A stretch of DNA of 64,000 nt from Bacteroidota bacterium (GCA_023386555.1 JAEWJK010000003.1:62001-126000); one strand, 5' to 3'. Shown: positions 25,489 to 35,335, counted from the first letter of the stretch. Program-made: numbers and translations. Notes: generated from the letters alone by a model not told the origin.

Positions 25489-26924
25489 TGCATATAAGAC
25501 GATACGGCTTAGCAGGCTTTTGCCTGTGCATCTGCATTTTGTTGTGCAGCTTTGATGGTTTTGCTCAACCTGGTTTAAAAAAATATTCAATCCATAACGG
25601 AAGCGAGATAATAGAACTCTCGAAATCTTTACCGGAGAAAGAGTTGGATGAATTCATTATCAATTTTGATCTTGGAGAACTTAATCTTAAACATTTCATC
25701 AGAACCAACAAACCTGATTCGCTTTCAAAAAGAGGTTGGCTGATTGTTGTAAATACAGCTGAACTATTAGTCATTAGCAGGCCAATGAACAGTATTAACC
25801 TGACTGACTTATTACTGGAGAAAGTTCATTTTAGCAAGTTCCCATTTGGTGAAGACAATGCGAATACATTGTCTGCCAGGTATGGTAGCAATAAGTTTAA
25901 GAACAAATACCCTTTCAGAGAAGAAGATTCAGTAGTGGTGTTCTTCCTTAAGAATAATAAAAATGCACGGCAGGTTTTACTCGCTGCCAACTTCACGAAT
26001 TGGCAGAATGAACCGCTGCCAATGAGACTAACTGATAGTGGGTGGATCGCTTATGTAAAACTTGGACCAGGAAAATACTGGTATAAATTTATTGTTGATG
26101 GTGAGTGGATTACAGATGAACACAATCAAACAAATGAAAACGACGGAGAAGGAAATACCAATTCCGTTTTCTATAAAACGAATGTTACTTTCTCGTTGAA
26201 TGGATTTACTGATGCGAAAAGGGTTTATCTCTCCGGCAGTTTTAATGAATGGCGTGAAAAAGAAATGCAGATGACAAAAACTGCTACGGGATGGCAACTA
26301 CCTGTTCTACTTCCTGAAGGAACGCATACATACAAATTCATTGTTGATAAAGATTGGTATGCCGATGAGAAAAATCCTGTTCGTTTACCTGATGGTCATG
26401 GTGGTTATAATTCAGTAGTTCAAATAGGTAAACCATATATTTTCAAATTAAATGGTTTTACCAATGCAAAGCAGGTAATACTGGCAGGTTCATTCAATGC
26501 ATGGAAAGAAGATGAATTACAGATGAATAAAACAGCAACAGGCTGGGAACTTCCTTATGTGATTGGTGCAGGCAATTATGAATATAAATTTATTGTTGAC
26601 GGAAAATGGATATCCGATCCTGCAAATCAATATACCGGTAATGATGGTAACTCATACCTGGTAGTATCGCCTAATTACACTTTTAAACTTAAAGATGCCG
26701 CTGCGAAAAAAGTATATGTAGCCGGCGATTTTAACGGATGGAGTCCTACATCGCTTCCAATGATTAAACAAGGAGATACGTGGACCTTCAACGTATTTTT
26801 AGCTCCTGGCAAGCATCGTTATAAGTTTATTGTAGATGGTGAATGGATAAGAGATCCTGCTAATAAATTATGGGAAGAAAATGAATGGGAAACAGGTAAC
26901 TCCATTGTGTGGATAGGTCAATAA
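25479..26924 (+). CDS. Secreted protein with four glycogen-binding (CBM48-like) domains
   Basis: A 481-residue exported protein (hydrophobic segment to about residue 29, FDGFAQ). After a unique 120-residue N-terminus come four tandem domains of about 80 residues (about 152-232, 237-315, 320-397, 400-480). Each carries the AMPK-beta/CBM48 pattern: [VLI]x[LV]AG[SD]FNxW, an inner M/L pair, and a Y-K-F-I-V-D-G-x-W-I/Y-x-D-P/E motif (for example YKFIVDGEWIRDP). Such domains bind alpha-glucan or act as E-set scaffolds. The ATG at 25479 overlaps the protease stop; ATGs at 25485 and 25488 are alternatives. The glucan role is inferred. Confidence 0.88.
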   Translation: MEMMHIRRYGLAGFCLCICILLCSFDGFAQPGLKKYSIHNGSEIIELSKSLPEKELDEFIINFDLGELNLKHFIRTNKPDSLSKRGWLIVVNTAELLVISRPMNSINLTDLLLEKVHFSKFPFGEDNANTLSARYGSNKFKNKYPFREEDSVVVFFLKNNKNARQVLLAANFTNWQNEPLPMRLTDSGWIAYVKLGPGKYWYKFIVDGEWITDEHNQTNENDGEGNTNSVFYKTNVTFSLNGFTDAKRVYLSGSFNEWREKEMQMTKTATGWQLPVLLPEGTHTYKFIVDKDWYADEKNPVRLPDGHGGYNSVVQIGKPYIFKLNGFTNAKQVILAGSFNAWKEDELQMNKTATGWELPYVIGAGNYEYKFIVDGKWISDPANQYTGNDGNSYLVVSPNYTFKLKDAAAKKVYVAGDFNGWSPTSLPMIKQGDTWTFNVFLAPGKHRYKFIVDGEWIRDPANKLWEENEWETGNSIVWIGQ

Positions 26925-26971
26925 GAGGCTTCAGTAATTTAGATCTCGCCCTTTTGTTTTACATTTAATTC

Positions 26972-27637
26972 ATGTTTTCAAAGCTCAATCCGTACATACT
27001 AAACATTATCGTGTTTAACATGATACCGATACTGGGTGTAGCTTTTTATGACTGGTCTCCCTTCGAAATGTTCTGGTTGTTCTGGATGGAAACACTAATC
27101 ATTTCAATATTTAATACGGTAAGAGTTTTATTCAGCCAGTCAAGACAACCCCATGAAAATATTGAAGACAATTCCATTTCGCTGAATTATTTTTCTTCAC
27201 TCAAATACCTCGTGCTGAGAATATTTGTTTTTCTCTTCTATTCTTTATTCATTTTTGTGTTCATTGGATTGATGGCAAGCAAGGATAGTGAACCATTAAG
27301 AATGGTAAAAACGCTTGCATTTCAAAACCTGTTGTTCAACATCGCTCTGCTCTCAGCAATTGCAACCAATGTATATTATCTCATCAGGTTTTTCTTTATC
27401 AATGGTGCATATCGTTATTCAAAGCCTTCTGATTATTCAGGAATCTTTGATGGAAGACAGATCGTTATTCATATTGCGGTAGTACTCGGTGCTGTAGGTT
27501 CTGCATTCCTCTTCAAAAAATCGGGCAATGCCCAATATGCATCTGTATGGATCATTAGTGTATTCTGTATTACTAAATGTATTTTTGAATTACTGCTTGC
27601 AAGGAAAAATGCAATAAATACTGCTCAGATTCATTAA
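26972..27637 (+). CDS. DUF6498-like membrane protein
   Basis: A 221-residue protein with about six membrane segments, beginning MFSKLNPYILNIIVFNMIPILGV and containing FDWSPFEMFWLFWMETL-like and SDYSGIFDGRQIVIHIAVVL segments, which I match to DUF6498 from memory. No function is known. It is monocistronic and faces a convergent DUF2200 gene. Confidence 0.7.
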   Translation: MFSKLNPYILNIIVFNMIPILGVAFYDWSPFEMFWLFWMETLIISIFNTVRVLFSQSRQPHENIEDNSISLNYFSSLKYLVLRIFVFLFYSLFIFVFIGLMASKDSEPLRMVKTLAFQNLLFNIALLSAIATNVYYLIRFFFINGAYRYSKPSDYSGIFDGRQIVIHIAVVLGAVGSAFLFKKSGNAQYASVWIISVFCITKCIFELLLARKNAINTAQIH

Positions 27638-27681
27638 CTGGATCCACATATTTTTACAATACACCACTTTTCAAATTTCAC

Positions 27682-28047
27682 TTATCCAACTCTCAATATC
27701 TTATCCATCTTTTTTCCCCTGGCAAGTTCATCTACCAATTTATCCAAATATCTTACCTGTTGCGTTAACTTGTTTTCAATCTCTTCCACTCTATAACCAC
27801 AGATCAAACCTGTAATGAGATGTGCATGTGGGTGAATAGTAGCACCATCAAAAAACTTTTCAAATGTAACTTTATCATCTACCAGTTTTTGTAACTGCTT
27901 TCCGTTATAACCGGTTAACCATTCAATTACCTGGTGAAGCTCCTCTTTAGTTCTTCCTTTTTTCTCAACTTTTGTAATGTAATGAGGATATACCGAAGCA
28001 AAAGTCATCTTTGCTATACGTTCATCATGATTGCTGGTAGTTTTCAT
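27682..28047 (-). CDS. DUF2200-family protein
   Basis: A 121-residue cytosolic protein matching DUF2200: IAKMTFASVYPHYITKVEKKGRT at the start, HQVIEWLTGY, then FFDGATIHPHAHLITGLICGYRVEEIENKLTQQVRYLDKLVDELARGK. The family is common in Bacteria and uncharacterised. The conserved HPHAHLI cluster may bind metal, which is inference. Confidence 0.9.
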   Translation of the reverse strand: MKTTSNHDERIAKMTFASVYPHYITKVEKKGRTKEELHQVIEWLTGYNGKQLQKLVDDKVTFEKFFDGATIHPHAHLITGLICGYRVEEIENKLTQQVRYLDKLVDELARGKKMDKILRVG

Positions 28048-28209
28048 GTGCTTATCTTATTCTTTAAATTATTATGATCAGTTTTAAAGTTAGATTATTT
28101 TAAGATTCTGGTATTACATTCAGACGACCATATAAACCCAAAGACCTTACCAGCGTCATGTAAAAAATTCATCACATCAACTTACCTTCGACGCCGATAA
28201 AATAATAAG

Positions 28210-29439
28210 ATGCGTAGGATATTGTGTTCTGCTTTTTTAGTGTTTTCTTTCTTTTCATCTACATCACAAACAGATACATTTACTGTTGTAAACTGGAATA
28301 TTGAATGGTTTGGTTCAACCAACAACGGGCCATCCAATGAAAATCAGCAGGAAGCTAATGTGGTTAAAATATTACGCTACCTGAATGCTGACCTCTATGG
28401 ATTAAATGAAGTAGTGGACACTTTACGATTGAGACGGGTGGTAGATTCTCTCGGAAGCAATTATGGATATTATATTTCGAGTTTTGCCAGTGCAGCATCT
28501 TCACCATTATCACCTAATTGGTCAACGGCACAGAAGCTTGCATTCATATACAGGAAAGATGTTTTCACCAACATTAAAACCAGGGCAATGCTAAACAATG
28601 GCAGCAATGCTTATTTCAATTTTGCCAGCGGACGTTTTCCCTATTTGTTTAATGCCAATGTGAGTAAAGGTGGTAAAAAAAGAAACATCAGTTTCATTGT
28701 GATACATGCAAAAGCAGGGGCAACCACAGCAGATTTTAACCGTAGAAAAGCTGCAGCAGTGGAATTAAAGGATACACTTAATCCTTTTTTTTCCAATCAT
28801 CCAATGATATTAATGGGTGATTACAACGATGAATTAGAAGGCAGTATAGTGAATGGTTACACAGTATCACCTTATGATATCCTTGTTCGTGATTCCATCA
28901 AAACAAATAACAATTACTATCATTCTATCACATTAGCTCCTGAAAGAGCAGGTGAAAGATCAACCATTAGCTATTCTAATGTTATTGATCATCAAATGAT
29001 CAATAAGAGAATGGATAGTATGTATGTTCCTGGTTCTGCAGATATCAGGCAGGATGTAATAAATGTAGTGCCGGGTTACTTGAGCAGAACTACTTCTGAT
29101 CATTACCCGGTTTCTTCAAAATATGCATTGATCAATGGAGATACCAGTGTGGTTGTTGTAAATCCACCTCCACCACCTCCTCCACCAATTGTATTCACTG
29201 GTTTTAATATATGGCCAAATCCTTTTGACAGGCAGCTCATTTTCCGTTCAGGTAAAACACTTAATAATGTTGTACTTACTATGTATAACAGTATGGGACA
29301 AAAAGTATGGCAAAACACATTACCTGTTGTAACAAGCCAATTATTTAATGAAATACAATTGCCTTATTTGCCTTCAGGGTTGTATATTCTAACCATTACT
29401 AGTAAGGAAGAAATATTACAGTTTAAATTGGTAAAATAA
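28210..29439 (+). CDS. T9SS-exported endonuclease/exonuclease/phosphatase-family protein
   Basis: A 409-residue secreted enzyme. Residues 1-20 are a signal peptide; 24-305 form an EEP (DNase I-like) domain with VVNWNIEWFG (Asn), LYGLNEVVD (metal Glu), HAKAG, ILMGDYNDE (Asp/Asn) and SDHYPV (Asp-His pair); an eight-proline linker sits near 319; 331-409 is a T9SS type A sorting domain (FNIWPNPFDRQL, MYNSMGQKVWQ, LPSGLYILTI). The enzyme would be delivered to the cell surface or medium. EEP members cut DNA, RNA or phosphate esters; here a nuclease is likeliest given the OB-fold lipoprotein and receptor nearby, but sequence alone cannot settle it. Confidence 0.9.
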   Translation: MRRILCSAFLVFSFFSSTSQTDTFTVVNWNIEWFGSTNNGPSNENQQEANVVKILRYLNADLYGLNEVVDTLRLRRVVDSLGSNYGYYISSFASAASSPLSPNWSTAQKLAFIYRKDVFTNIKTRAMLNNGSNAYFNFASGRFPYLFNANVSKGGKKRNISFIVIHAKAGATTADFNRRKAAAVELKDTLNPFFSNHPMILMGDYNDELEGSIVNGYTVSPYDILVRDSIKTNNNYYHSITLAPERAGERSTISYSNVIDHQMINKRMDSMYVPGSADIRQDVINVVPGYLSRTTSDHYPVSSKYALINGDTSVVVVNPPPPPPPPIVFTGFNIWPNPFDRQLIFRSGKTLNNVVLTMYNSMGQKVWQNTLPVVTSQLFNEIQLPYLPSGLYILTITSKEEILQFKLVK

Positions 29440-29465
29440 AAATGCCGTCTTTTCAAACGGCATTT
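29440..29465. terminator. Bidirectional terminator
   Basis: A 9-bp stem (AAATGCCGT at 29440-29448 with its complement at 29457-29465) overlapping the stop codon of the EEP gene, before the convergent SDR gene. Confidence 0.75.
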
Positions 29466-29484
29466 ATAATTATCATGCTATTAA

Positions 29485-30234
29485 TTACTGAGCTAAATAA
29501 CCACCATCAGCAGGGTAATAAGCACCGGTAACGAAAGATGATTTGGAAGAAGCAAGCCACAATATCAGTTCGGCTATCTCTTCCGATTCTCCCAATCTAC
29601 CAATAGGATGTAAACCAACCAACGTATCCAATGCAGATTTGTCAAGTGAATTTACCACTAGTGGCGTTTTAATATAACCCGGCCCAACAGAGTTAATTCT
29701 AATATTTTTATCAGCATACTCTAATGCCGAGGCCTTTGTTAAACCTACCACACCATGTTTTGCAGCCACGTAAGCAGGAGAAAATTTTGTTCCTGTATTA
29801 CCAAGGATAGAGGCGATATTTACAATGCTACCTCCCTTCTCAAGCATCGCAGGAATTTGATAACGCAATCCATAGAATACACCGGAAAGATTAATATCAA
29901 TTACTTTTTGCCATCCATCTAAAGGATATTCTCCTGTTGCAGATAAAGGACCTCCAATACCGGCATTATTCACAGCAATATCTAAGGAGCCAAATTTTTC
30001 AAGCGTTTGTTTTACCAATGCCTCATTGTCTTCCGGTTTAGAAGTATCAGCTTTAATAAAGAATGCTTCACCACCATTGTTGATGATCTCATTCACTGCA
30101 GTTTTACCATTATCCTCACTAATATCAGATACCACTACTTTGGCACCTTCTTTAGCAAACAATATTGCTGCTGACTTACCGATACCTGAACCTCCGCCTG
30201 TTATTATAGCTACTTTGTTTTGAAGCGATTTCAT
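29485..30234 (-). CDS. Short-chain dehydrogenase/reductase (SDR)
   Basis: A 249-residue classical SDR using NAD(P)H. The Rossmann motif TGGGSGIG (residues 12-19), DINLSGVFYG, NNAG, and catalytic Ser-Tyr-Lys in the SPAYVAAKHG segment are present; SVGPGYIKTPL follows. Substrate unknown. It sits between the EEP nuclease and the DUF5689/TonB genes without an obvious link. A -7 box TAGCTTTG lies 60 bp upstream. Confidence 0.92.
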   Translation of the reverse strand: MKSLQNKVAIITGGGSGIGKSAAILFAKEGAKVVVSDISEDNGKTAVNEIINNGGEAFFIKADTSKPEDNEALVKQTLEKFGSLDIAVNNAGIGGPLSATGEYPLDGWQKVIDINLSGVFYGLRYQIPAMLEKGGSIVNIASILGNTGTKFSPAYVAAKHGVVGLTKASALEYADKNIRINSVGPGYIKTPLVVNSLDKSALDTLVGLHPIGRLGESEEIAELILWLASSKSSFVTGAYYPADGGYLAQ

Positions 30235-30293
30235 ATGTAATGTTTTTAGTTAGAAAATTCAATCAAAGCTGATTAATAATTACTTTGATAATG

Positions 30294-30301
30294 CAAAGCT
30301 A
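30294..30301 (-). promoter_or_regulatory. -7 box for the SDR gene
   Basis: The minus strand reads TAGCTTTG, 60 nt upstream of the ATG at 30234. Confidence 0.4.
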
Positions 30302-30372
30302 CAATCAGGAATATAAAAGCACGTTGAGGTAAAGCAAGAAACAACGTTGACATTTCTCAAGCTATATCATAA

Positions 30373-30404
30373 AAAAAGGTTGTACCGAATTGTACAACCT
30401 TTTT
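30373..30404. terminator. Hairpin terminator downstream of the DUF5689 gene
   Basis: A perfect 13-bp stem (AAAAAGGTTGTAC with its complement at 30392-30404) and 6-nt loop, with A/T runs at both ends. It ends the minus-strand TonB receptor/DUF5689 operon. Confidence 0.85.
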
Positions 30405-30426
30405 GGTAATTGAACTATATAATTAA

Positions 30427-32643
30427 TTATTGTTCTAGCTTAACATCATCAATATTAATTCTTACCTGGTTAGCAGGTGTTTGAATACTTGCTCCGGAAG
30501 TATTAAGAATACGAACTTTTACATTCTCACCTGCAGCGGCATTTACATTAAATACCGAAGAAGTAAGTGTAGCTGTTGGAGTTACGGTACTTCCAACTTT
30601 CGTCCACGCACCACCATTTTTAGAAACCTGGAGTTCAAAGGAAACTGTTAGAGAGCCTGTTCCTTCAAAGAAATTTGTTTGTGCATGCATTACAGTAACT
30701 GTTTGTAACCCTGTAACTGTAAACTCGGTTTCGATATAGCCATTATTTGAACCATGCTGACCTCTTAAACGAGCTGCTTTAGTACCATTTTTTCTATCGT
30801 TCGCATCACTTCCGATTACTGATTCACTGAACATCCAAGATCCTGAACTCAATGTAACAGAAGCTGCAGCGTAACCACCTTTTGTTCCTGATTCAAAAGT
30901 CTCGGTAATAACTGATCCACCACTTGTACTCTGTGTTGTAAAGCTAACTTCATTCCCATAAGCTGTTCCTGAACTATTGGTAGCATAGGCTCTTAAATAA
31001 TAGACAGTATTAGCAGTAAGACCAGTAACAGAACTTGTAAATACACCTGTACCAGAACCATCAGTTGTTTTGGTAGTTAAAGCTACTGTAGGACCAGGAG
31101 TAGTACTCCAAACAACACCACGGGCAGTTACAGCAGAAGTGCCTTGAGCCGTTACATTACCACCGGAAGTAACCGTTGTTTGTGCTACAGCTGTAACAGC
31201 AGTTGTAGTAACAGTAGGTATTGTTAGTGAACCTGCAACAACATCTGCCGGAGTACGAAGTGTAAGTTGCGGTGTTCCATTAAATATAGAAACATAGCCC
31301 GTTACAGATGATGCTGTTGCCGGAGGAGTATATCCAAGTGTCGTTCTTACAAAGCTTACAATTGAACCGGAAGGATCAGTAATCGTATAGTTTATTCCTG
31401 TTGAAGAAGGAGCTCCTGCAGAAATAACAACATTACTCAATGATACTACTGTTGAAGCCCAGTTGTTTAAGTTGGTTACGATATCAGCAGTATTGGTGGC
31501 TCTTGGAACAACAGTACCATTTCCAATCTTTTGCGAATTTCCTACATTATTGATCTGCATATCGCCATTAAAAAGATCAACAGTTAAATTCGAAACATCT
31601 ACTGCAATGCTGTCGTTCAACACATAGTTAGGATTGTTTGATGGAAAACGAAGCTGTATACCTCTTGCACTACCATCCTGAATACGGTAGTTACCATTTG
31701 CTTCATTCAATGTATTTGAAATAACTGTTCCTCTTATACCAGTATTTGCCGGAATGGTTGCACCGGCACCCAAAGCTCTGATCTCTGCAATTGTTTTATA
31801 TACCAGGTTTGTTGGAACACCACTACCACAACGAGCACCTTTCATCTGAAGATCAGATGTATCACGAATTACTAATTGCTTAGTAGTATTAAACACTGTA
31901 TAAATAGCAGTAACAATACCATTACCCTGAGGAAGTGATACACCTGCAAAGTTTGCATATCCACTTGATCTCATAATGATTGACTGACCTGAACAATTCT
32001 GAAGATTAATATTAGTATTCGCTTTGTTTACAGAAGTATCTGCATAAGTTTTAGTAAGATCAGCAGATGCTACTTCAAAATTGCTGAGTTTAACAAGCAT
32101 TGCCTGGTGATCGTTGTTTAACTGACTTACGCTTGAAACAATAACCGTATCTATCTGCTGATTTAATTTACCACGCTTAATATATGAATCAACATATATC
32201 TGGCGAATTCCAGCAGCAACAGGAGCACCATTCTCAACTACACGGGTAGCCAACTTTATCATGTTTGCATTGTTAGCTATATAAAGTCCTTTACAAAGAA
32301 CAAATACTTCTCTGCCAATCGGCATAATGTTGTATAAACCTGTAGCATCAATATCTATTTGAATACCTGCTGTAGCATCCTGGATGTACATTGTCTTATA
32401 GATATTGCCTGTTCTGTCATTACCTACCACAACACCTCTAATGATGATATCATCTGTAATGAGTTTCATTTCTCCACTTACAGTTGGATATTGGGTCTTT
32501 AATTCTTTGATAGTCTTGTTAGCTGTTACACCAGCGTCTGTTGTCATGGCTGGCTCATCAAACTTTTTGTTACAAGCCATTGCAAACACCACAGTAAGCA
32601 TTACTGCAAGGCTGCTGAGCGATAAAATGGTTCTATTTTTCAT
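30427..32643 (-). CDS. DUF5689-domain lipoprotein with OB-fold and fibronectin-like parts
   Basis: A 738-residue surface lipoprotein (lipobox VFAMAC, Cys24). From about residue 40 to 475 it holds two DUF5689/OB-fold-like units (for example ITDDIIIRGVVVGNDRTGNIYKTMYIQD and IRGTVISNTLNEANGNYRIQD), a nucleic-acid-type OB fold also found in the YhcR nuclease family. A fibronectin-type repeat follows (about 480-575, ending SGTAYGNEVSFTT), then a C-terminal beta-sandwich. It is encoded 23 bp downstream of a TonB-dependent receptor, so it is the surface partner of that receptor. The ligand is likely nucleic acid, but that is inferred from the OB fold and the nearby nuclease. Confidence 0.85.
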   Translation of the reverse strand: MKNRTILSLSSLAVMLTVVFAMACNKKFDEPAMTTDAGVTANKTIKELKTQYPTVSGEMKLITDDIIIRGVVVGNDRTGNIYKTMYIQDATAGIQIDIDATGLYNIMPIGREVFVLCKGLYIANNANMIKLATRVVENGAPVAAGIRQIYVDSYIKRGKLNQQIDTVIVSSVSQLNNDHQAMLVKLSNFEVASADLTKTYADTSVNKANTNINLQNCSGQSIIMRSSGYANFAGVSLPQGNGIVTAIYTVFNTTKQLVIRDTSDLQMKGARCGSGVPTNLVYKTIAEIRALGAGATIPANTGIRGTVISNTLNEANGNYRIQDGSARGIQLRFPSNNPNYVLNDSIAVDVSNLTVDLFNGDMQINNVGNSQKIGNGTVVPRATNTADIVTNLNNWASTVVSLSNVVISAGAPSSTGINYTITDPSGSIVSFVRTTLGYTPPATASSVTGYVSIFNGTPQLTLRTPADVVAGSLTIPTVTTTAVTAVAQTTVTSGGNVTAQGTSAVTARGVVWSTTPGPTVALTTKTTDGSGTGVFTSSVTGLTANTVYYLRAYATNSSGTAYGNEVSFTTQSTSGGSVITETFESGTKGGYAAASVTLSSGSWMFSESVIGSDANDRKNGTKAARLRGQHGSNNGYIETEFTVTGLQTVTVMHAQTNFFEGTGSLTVSFELQVSKNGGAWTKVGSTVTPTATLTSSVFNVNAAAGENVKVRILNTSGASIQTPANQVRINIDDVKLEQ

Positions 32644-32666
32644 CTGTATATTTTATTAAGTTGATA

Positions 32667-35240
32667 TTATTGAAAACGGAATGTGGCACTAATAAAATAG
32701 TTCAGTCCGTATGAGTAATATAATTTGGGAGGAAACTTGTTGGTATTCCTGTTTTCAAAATCAAAACGCAGTTGCTCAAAACCTCCGCTTACAATATTCT
32801 TGTTGTTTAAAAGATTATTTATTCCTGCATTCAACACAACAAATGTGTTAGATCCCAATCCTAATTTCCTTGGTGCTTTCCACGAATAACCTGCAAACAG
32901 ATCAACTGTAAACTGGTCGTCTAATTGGGTTTGATCTAATATCTCATGCATCTTAGCTACATCTTCTTCTTTTGTCATATCCAAACCATCAACAGCAGCT
33001 TTTGTACGGCGAATAGGGTTAAAATCTAACCACATCTCTTTCATATAACTTCCGGTTAAGCTAACAAACCAGTAATTTGGAGAACGATAATTCAAACTCA
33101 AACTGTATGCTTCCTGTGGAGTAGATGGTACCCTGAAGTTTTGTGAATAGATGGTTTGCGTTGACTGCGATACATCTAACTGGCTTGAGTTGTTATCAAC
33201 CGTTACCTGTGCTGTTTGCCTGCTATCAAAATAATATCTTCCAATAGCTGCGGCAGCACCAACAGACAATGTTCTGGTTATTTTAGCCTCTGTACCAATC
33301 TCTGCTCCGTAATGCACTTTGTCTATATTGCCTAAAGCATAATTTACAAAGTTTCTTACCTCATCATGGTAAAAGGTCATTACATTCATCTGGTTATCAA
33401 ATCTTGTGTAATACCCGGTAATTCTTGCTTTTAAATTAGGCGAGTTAAGTACGTATCCACCTTCCAATGTTTGTATCTTCTCACTTTTAACATTGTTCTG
33501 TACAAAGTCTCTTGTTCTCGGAGCTAAATACACGTTATCGAAATATGGGGCTCTTGTAAGATAAGCGCCGTTTACATACATATAGTTTCTTCCGTCGATC
33601 TTATAGGTGATACCTCCTTTAACAGCATAGTTCAAAAATTCATTAACGGAAGATTTTCCAAATGAATTGTCAGGGTACAAACCATTCCTCACATGACCAA
33701 CTCTCCAGAATTTTGTTTGCGACAATTCTACTGCAGCAAAAAGATCTACTTTATTAAACTTGAAAACACCTTGCGCCCAGGCCGATGCTTTTGTAATGTT
33801 TATGTTGTAATCATGACCGTACTTATCTCCCTCTTTAACTATCCGGTTAGGATTCTCCAGATCATTCTGGTTAACAGTAGTGTTGCTGGGAAAATCTCGC
33901 TCTGCAAACTGGTTCAGGTTCACAAAGAAATCACCACCCAACAGATCATTTATCCTGTTGAAATAATGATTCTTCTGCCATTGATAAGATGCACCTGCAG
34001 TAAAATCTGCATGGTTACTCAAACGTGTATTGAAAACAGAATTCACATTGAATCGGTTCGTATAAATAGCCCTGTCTTGTAATACATAACGGGATCTTGA
34101 ACCGGGAACAGGATTTCCTGCAACAATATTATTGGTGTTCGACCTGTTGGATTCATACAACCTGTCCCAGTTGATCTGCAAAAGATCAGGGTTAGCTATA
34201 ATGCTGTTTCGCAGTTGCTCCTGCATAGAAGGGTCAAGTTCATAGCTAGGTAAATACCTGTAATAGTCAGGTCTTGGATCAGCAGCATTATACCAGTCTA
34301 AAGCAGTGGTAGCCCTTTCGCCAAACATGAAACCTGCAGCAGTGGTCCATGTAGTGTTATTATTGATCCTGTTTTCATGGTTCAGAATAATTACTGGTTG
34401 ATGACTTTTTGCAGTATTTGCATTTCGCTTTTTGCCACCCTGCCATCCCCATGCAGGATTGTAATAATTCGTGCCGGCCAGGTCCATCGCTTCCTGTACA
34501 CTGGCAGTTTGTCTTCCGTTTTCTGTAGGTGCTCCAAATACAACTAAAGACAGTAGATGTTTGCTGTTAATTCTTTTATCAACTGCAGCAAAATAACTCC
34601 ATCCGTCATAGTAAGTGCCTGGTACATAACCTTCATCGGCCCAGCGACGGCTTCCGGCAAAAGTAAATGCCCAGCCCTTCTTGCTGATGCCGGTACCATG
34701 ATAAAAATTAAGGCGGTGCCGGTAACTTCTGTTAGACACAGCATAACCAAACTGTGTTTGTGCTCTTTGCCTGCTGGCCCTGGTGTCAATGTAAGTAGAG
34801 CTACCAATGTCGCCGAATGCAAATGTATTTGCACGTAGAGCAATCGAAAGATCACGGTTACGAACTACATCATTTAAGCCACCCCATAATCCCCATGGTG
34901 TCCATCCATTATCCAGGTTATCCATGTGAATACCGTTCATGTACACAGCATTCAAATCATTGTCATAACCCCTGATCCTGAAACGGACTGCATTAAAATT
35001 GAAAGATGCCGCACTATAGAAAGGATCACGGCCTGCAGTAAGAATCGAGGCTATACCTTGTCCCCCACCATCTCCTTCATCATCTATTGTAACTGTAGGT
35101 ATCGTTTCTGTGATATCATCCTTTATCACATTAGCAATACTGTCAGCCCTGGCTTGTACAGAATCTTTAGCCTTACCATTTTGAGCCACCGCAATCGTTC
35201 CAAAGAACAAGGCTGGCATCAGCAACGTCAGTTTTCGCAT
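32667..35240 (-). CDS. TonB-dependent outer-membrane receptor
   Basis: An 857-residue outer-membrane receptor from MRKLTLLMPALFFG; an upstream ATG adds seven residues. A signal peptide ends at VAQ (about residue 19). A short linker leads to a plug-like region with FRIRGYDNDLNAVYMNGIHM (about 92-111), and the rest is a 22-strand barrel rich in aromatic-ended strands, ending KLYYSYGLNYFISATFRFQ. It lacks the N-terminal carboxypeptidase-like domain of SusC types. It forms an operon with the DUF5689 lipoprotein. It imports a large ligand using TonB energy; ligand inferred as nucleic-acid material. Confidence 0.9.
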   Translation of the reverse strand: MRKLTLLMPALFFGTIAVAQNGKAKDSVQARADSIANVIKDDITETIPTVTIDDEGDGGGQGIASILTAGRDPFYSAASFNFNAVRFRIRGYDNDLNAVYMNGIHMDNLDNGWTPWGLWGGLNDVVRNRDLSIALRANTFAFGDIGSSTYIDTRASRQRAQTQFGYAVSNRSYRHRLNFYHGTGISKKGWAFTFAGSRRWADEGYVPGTYYDGWSYFAAVDKRINSKHLLSLVVFGAPTENGRQTASVQEAMDLAGTNYYNPAWGWQGGKKRNANTAKSHQPVIILNHENRINNNTTWTTAAGFMFGERATTALDWYNAADPRPDYYRYLPSYELDPSMQEQLRNSIIANPDLLQINWDRLYESNRSNTNNIVAGNPVPGSRSRYVLQDRAIYTNRFNVNSVFNTRLSNHADFTAGASYQWQKNHYFNRINDLLGGDFFVNLNQFAERDFPSNTTVNQNDLENPNRIVKEGDKYGHDYNINITKASAWAQGVFKFNKVDLFAAVELSQTKFWRVGHVRNGLYPDNSFGKSSVNEFLNYAVKGGITYKIDGRNYMYVNGAYLTRAPYFDNVYLAPRTRDFVQNNVKSEKIQTLEGGYVLNSPNLKARITGYYTRFDNQMNVMTFYHDEVRNFVNYALGNIDKVHYGAEIGTEAKITRTLSVGAAAAIGRYYFDSRQTAQVTVDNNSSQLDVSQSTQTIYSQNFRVPSTPQEAYSLSLNYRSPNYWFVSLTGSYMKEMWLDFNPIRRTKAAVDGLDMTKEEDVAKMHEILDQTQLDDQFTVDLFAGYSWKAPRKLGLGSNTFVVLNAGINNLLNNKNIVSGGFEQLRFDFENRNTNKFPPKLYYSYGLNYFISATFRFQ

Positions 35241-35258
35241 ATATGTTTTTTGGTGCAG

Positions 35259-35266
35259 CAAATGTA
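35259..35266 (-). promoter_or_regulatory. -7 box for the TonB receptor operon
   Basis: The minus strand reads TACATTTG, matching TAnnTTTG, 19 nt upstream of the ATG at 35240. Confidence 0.45.
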
Positions 35267-35335
35267 GTCAGAGCCTTGCATTTGCCGCCTGATAAATGTG
35301 AGATTAATCCTATATTAATCTATTCTTAAAGACTG

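Noticed and set aside
34544..34855. Extra minus-strand frame inside the TonB receptor gene
   Set aside because: Lies wholly within a long, well-supported coding region in another frame.
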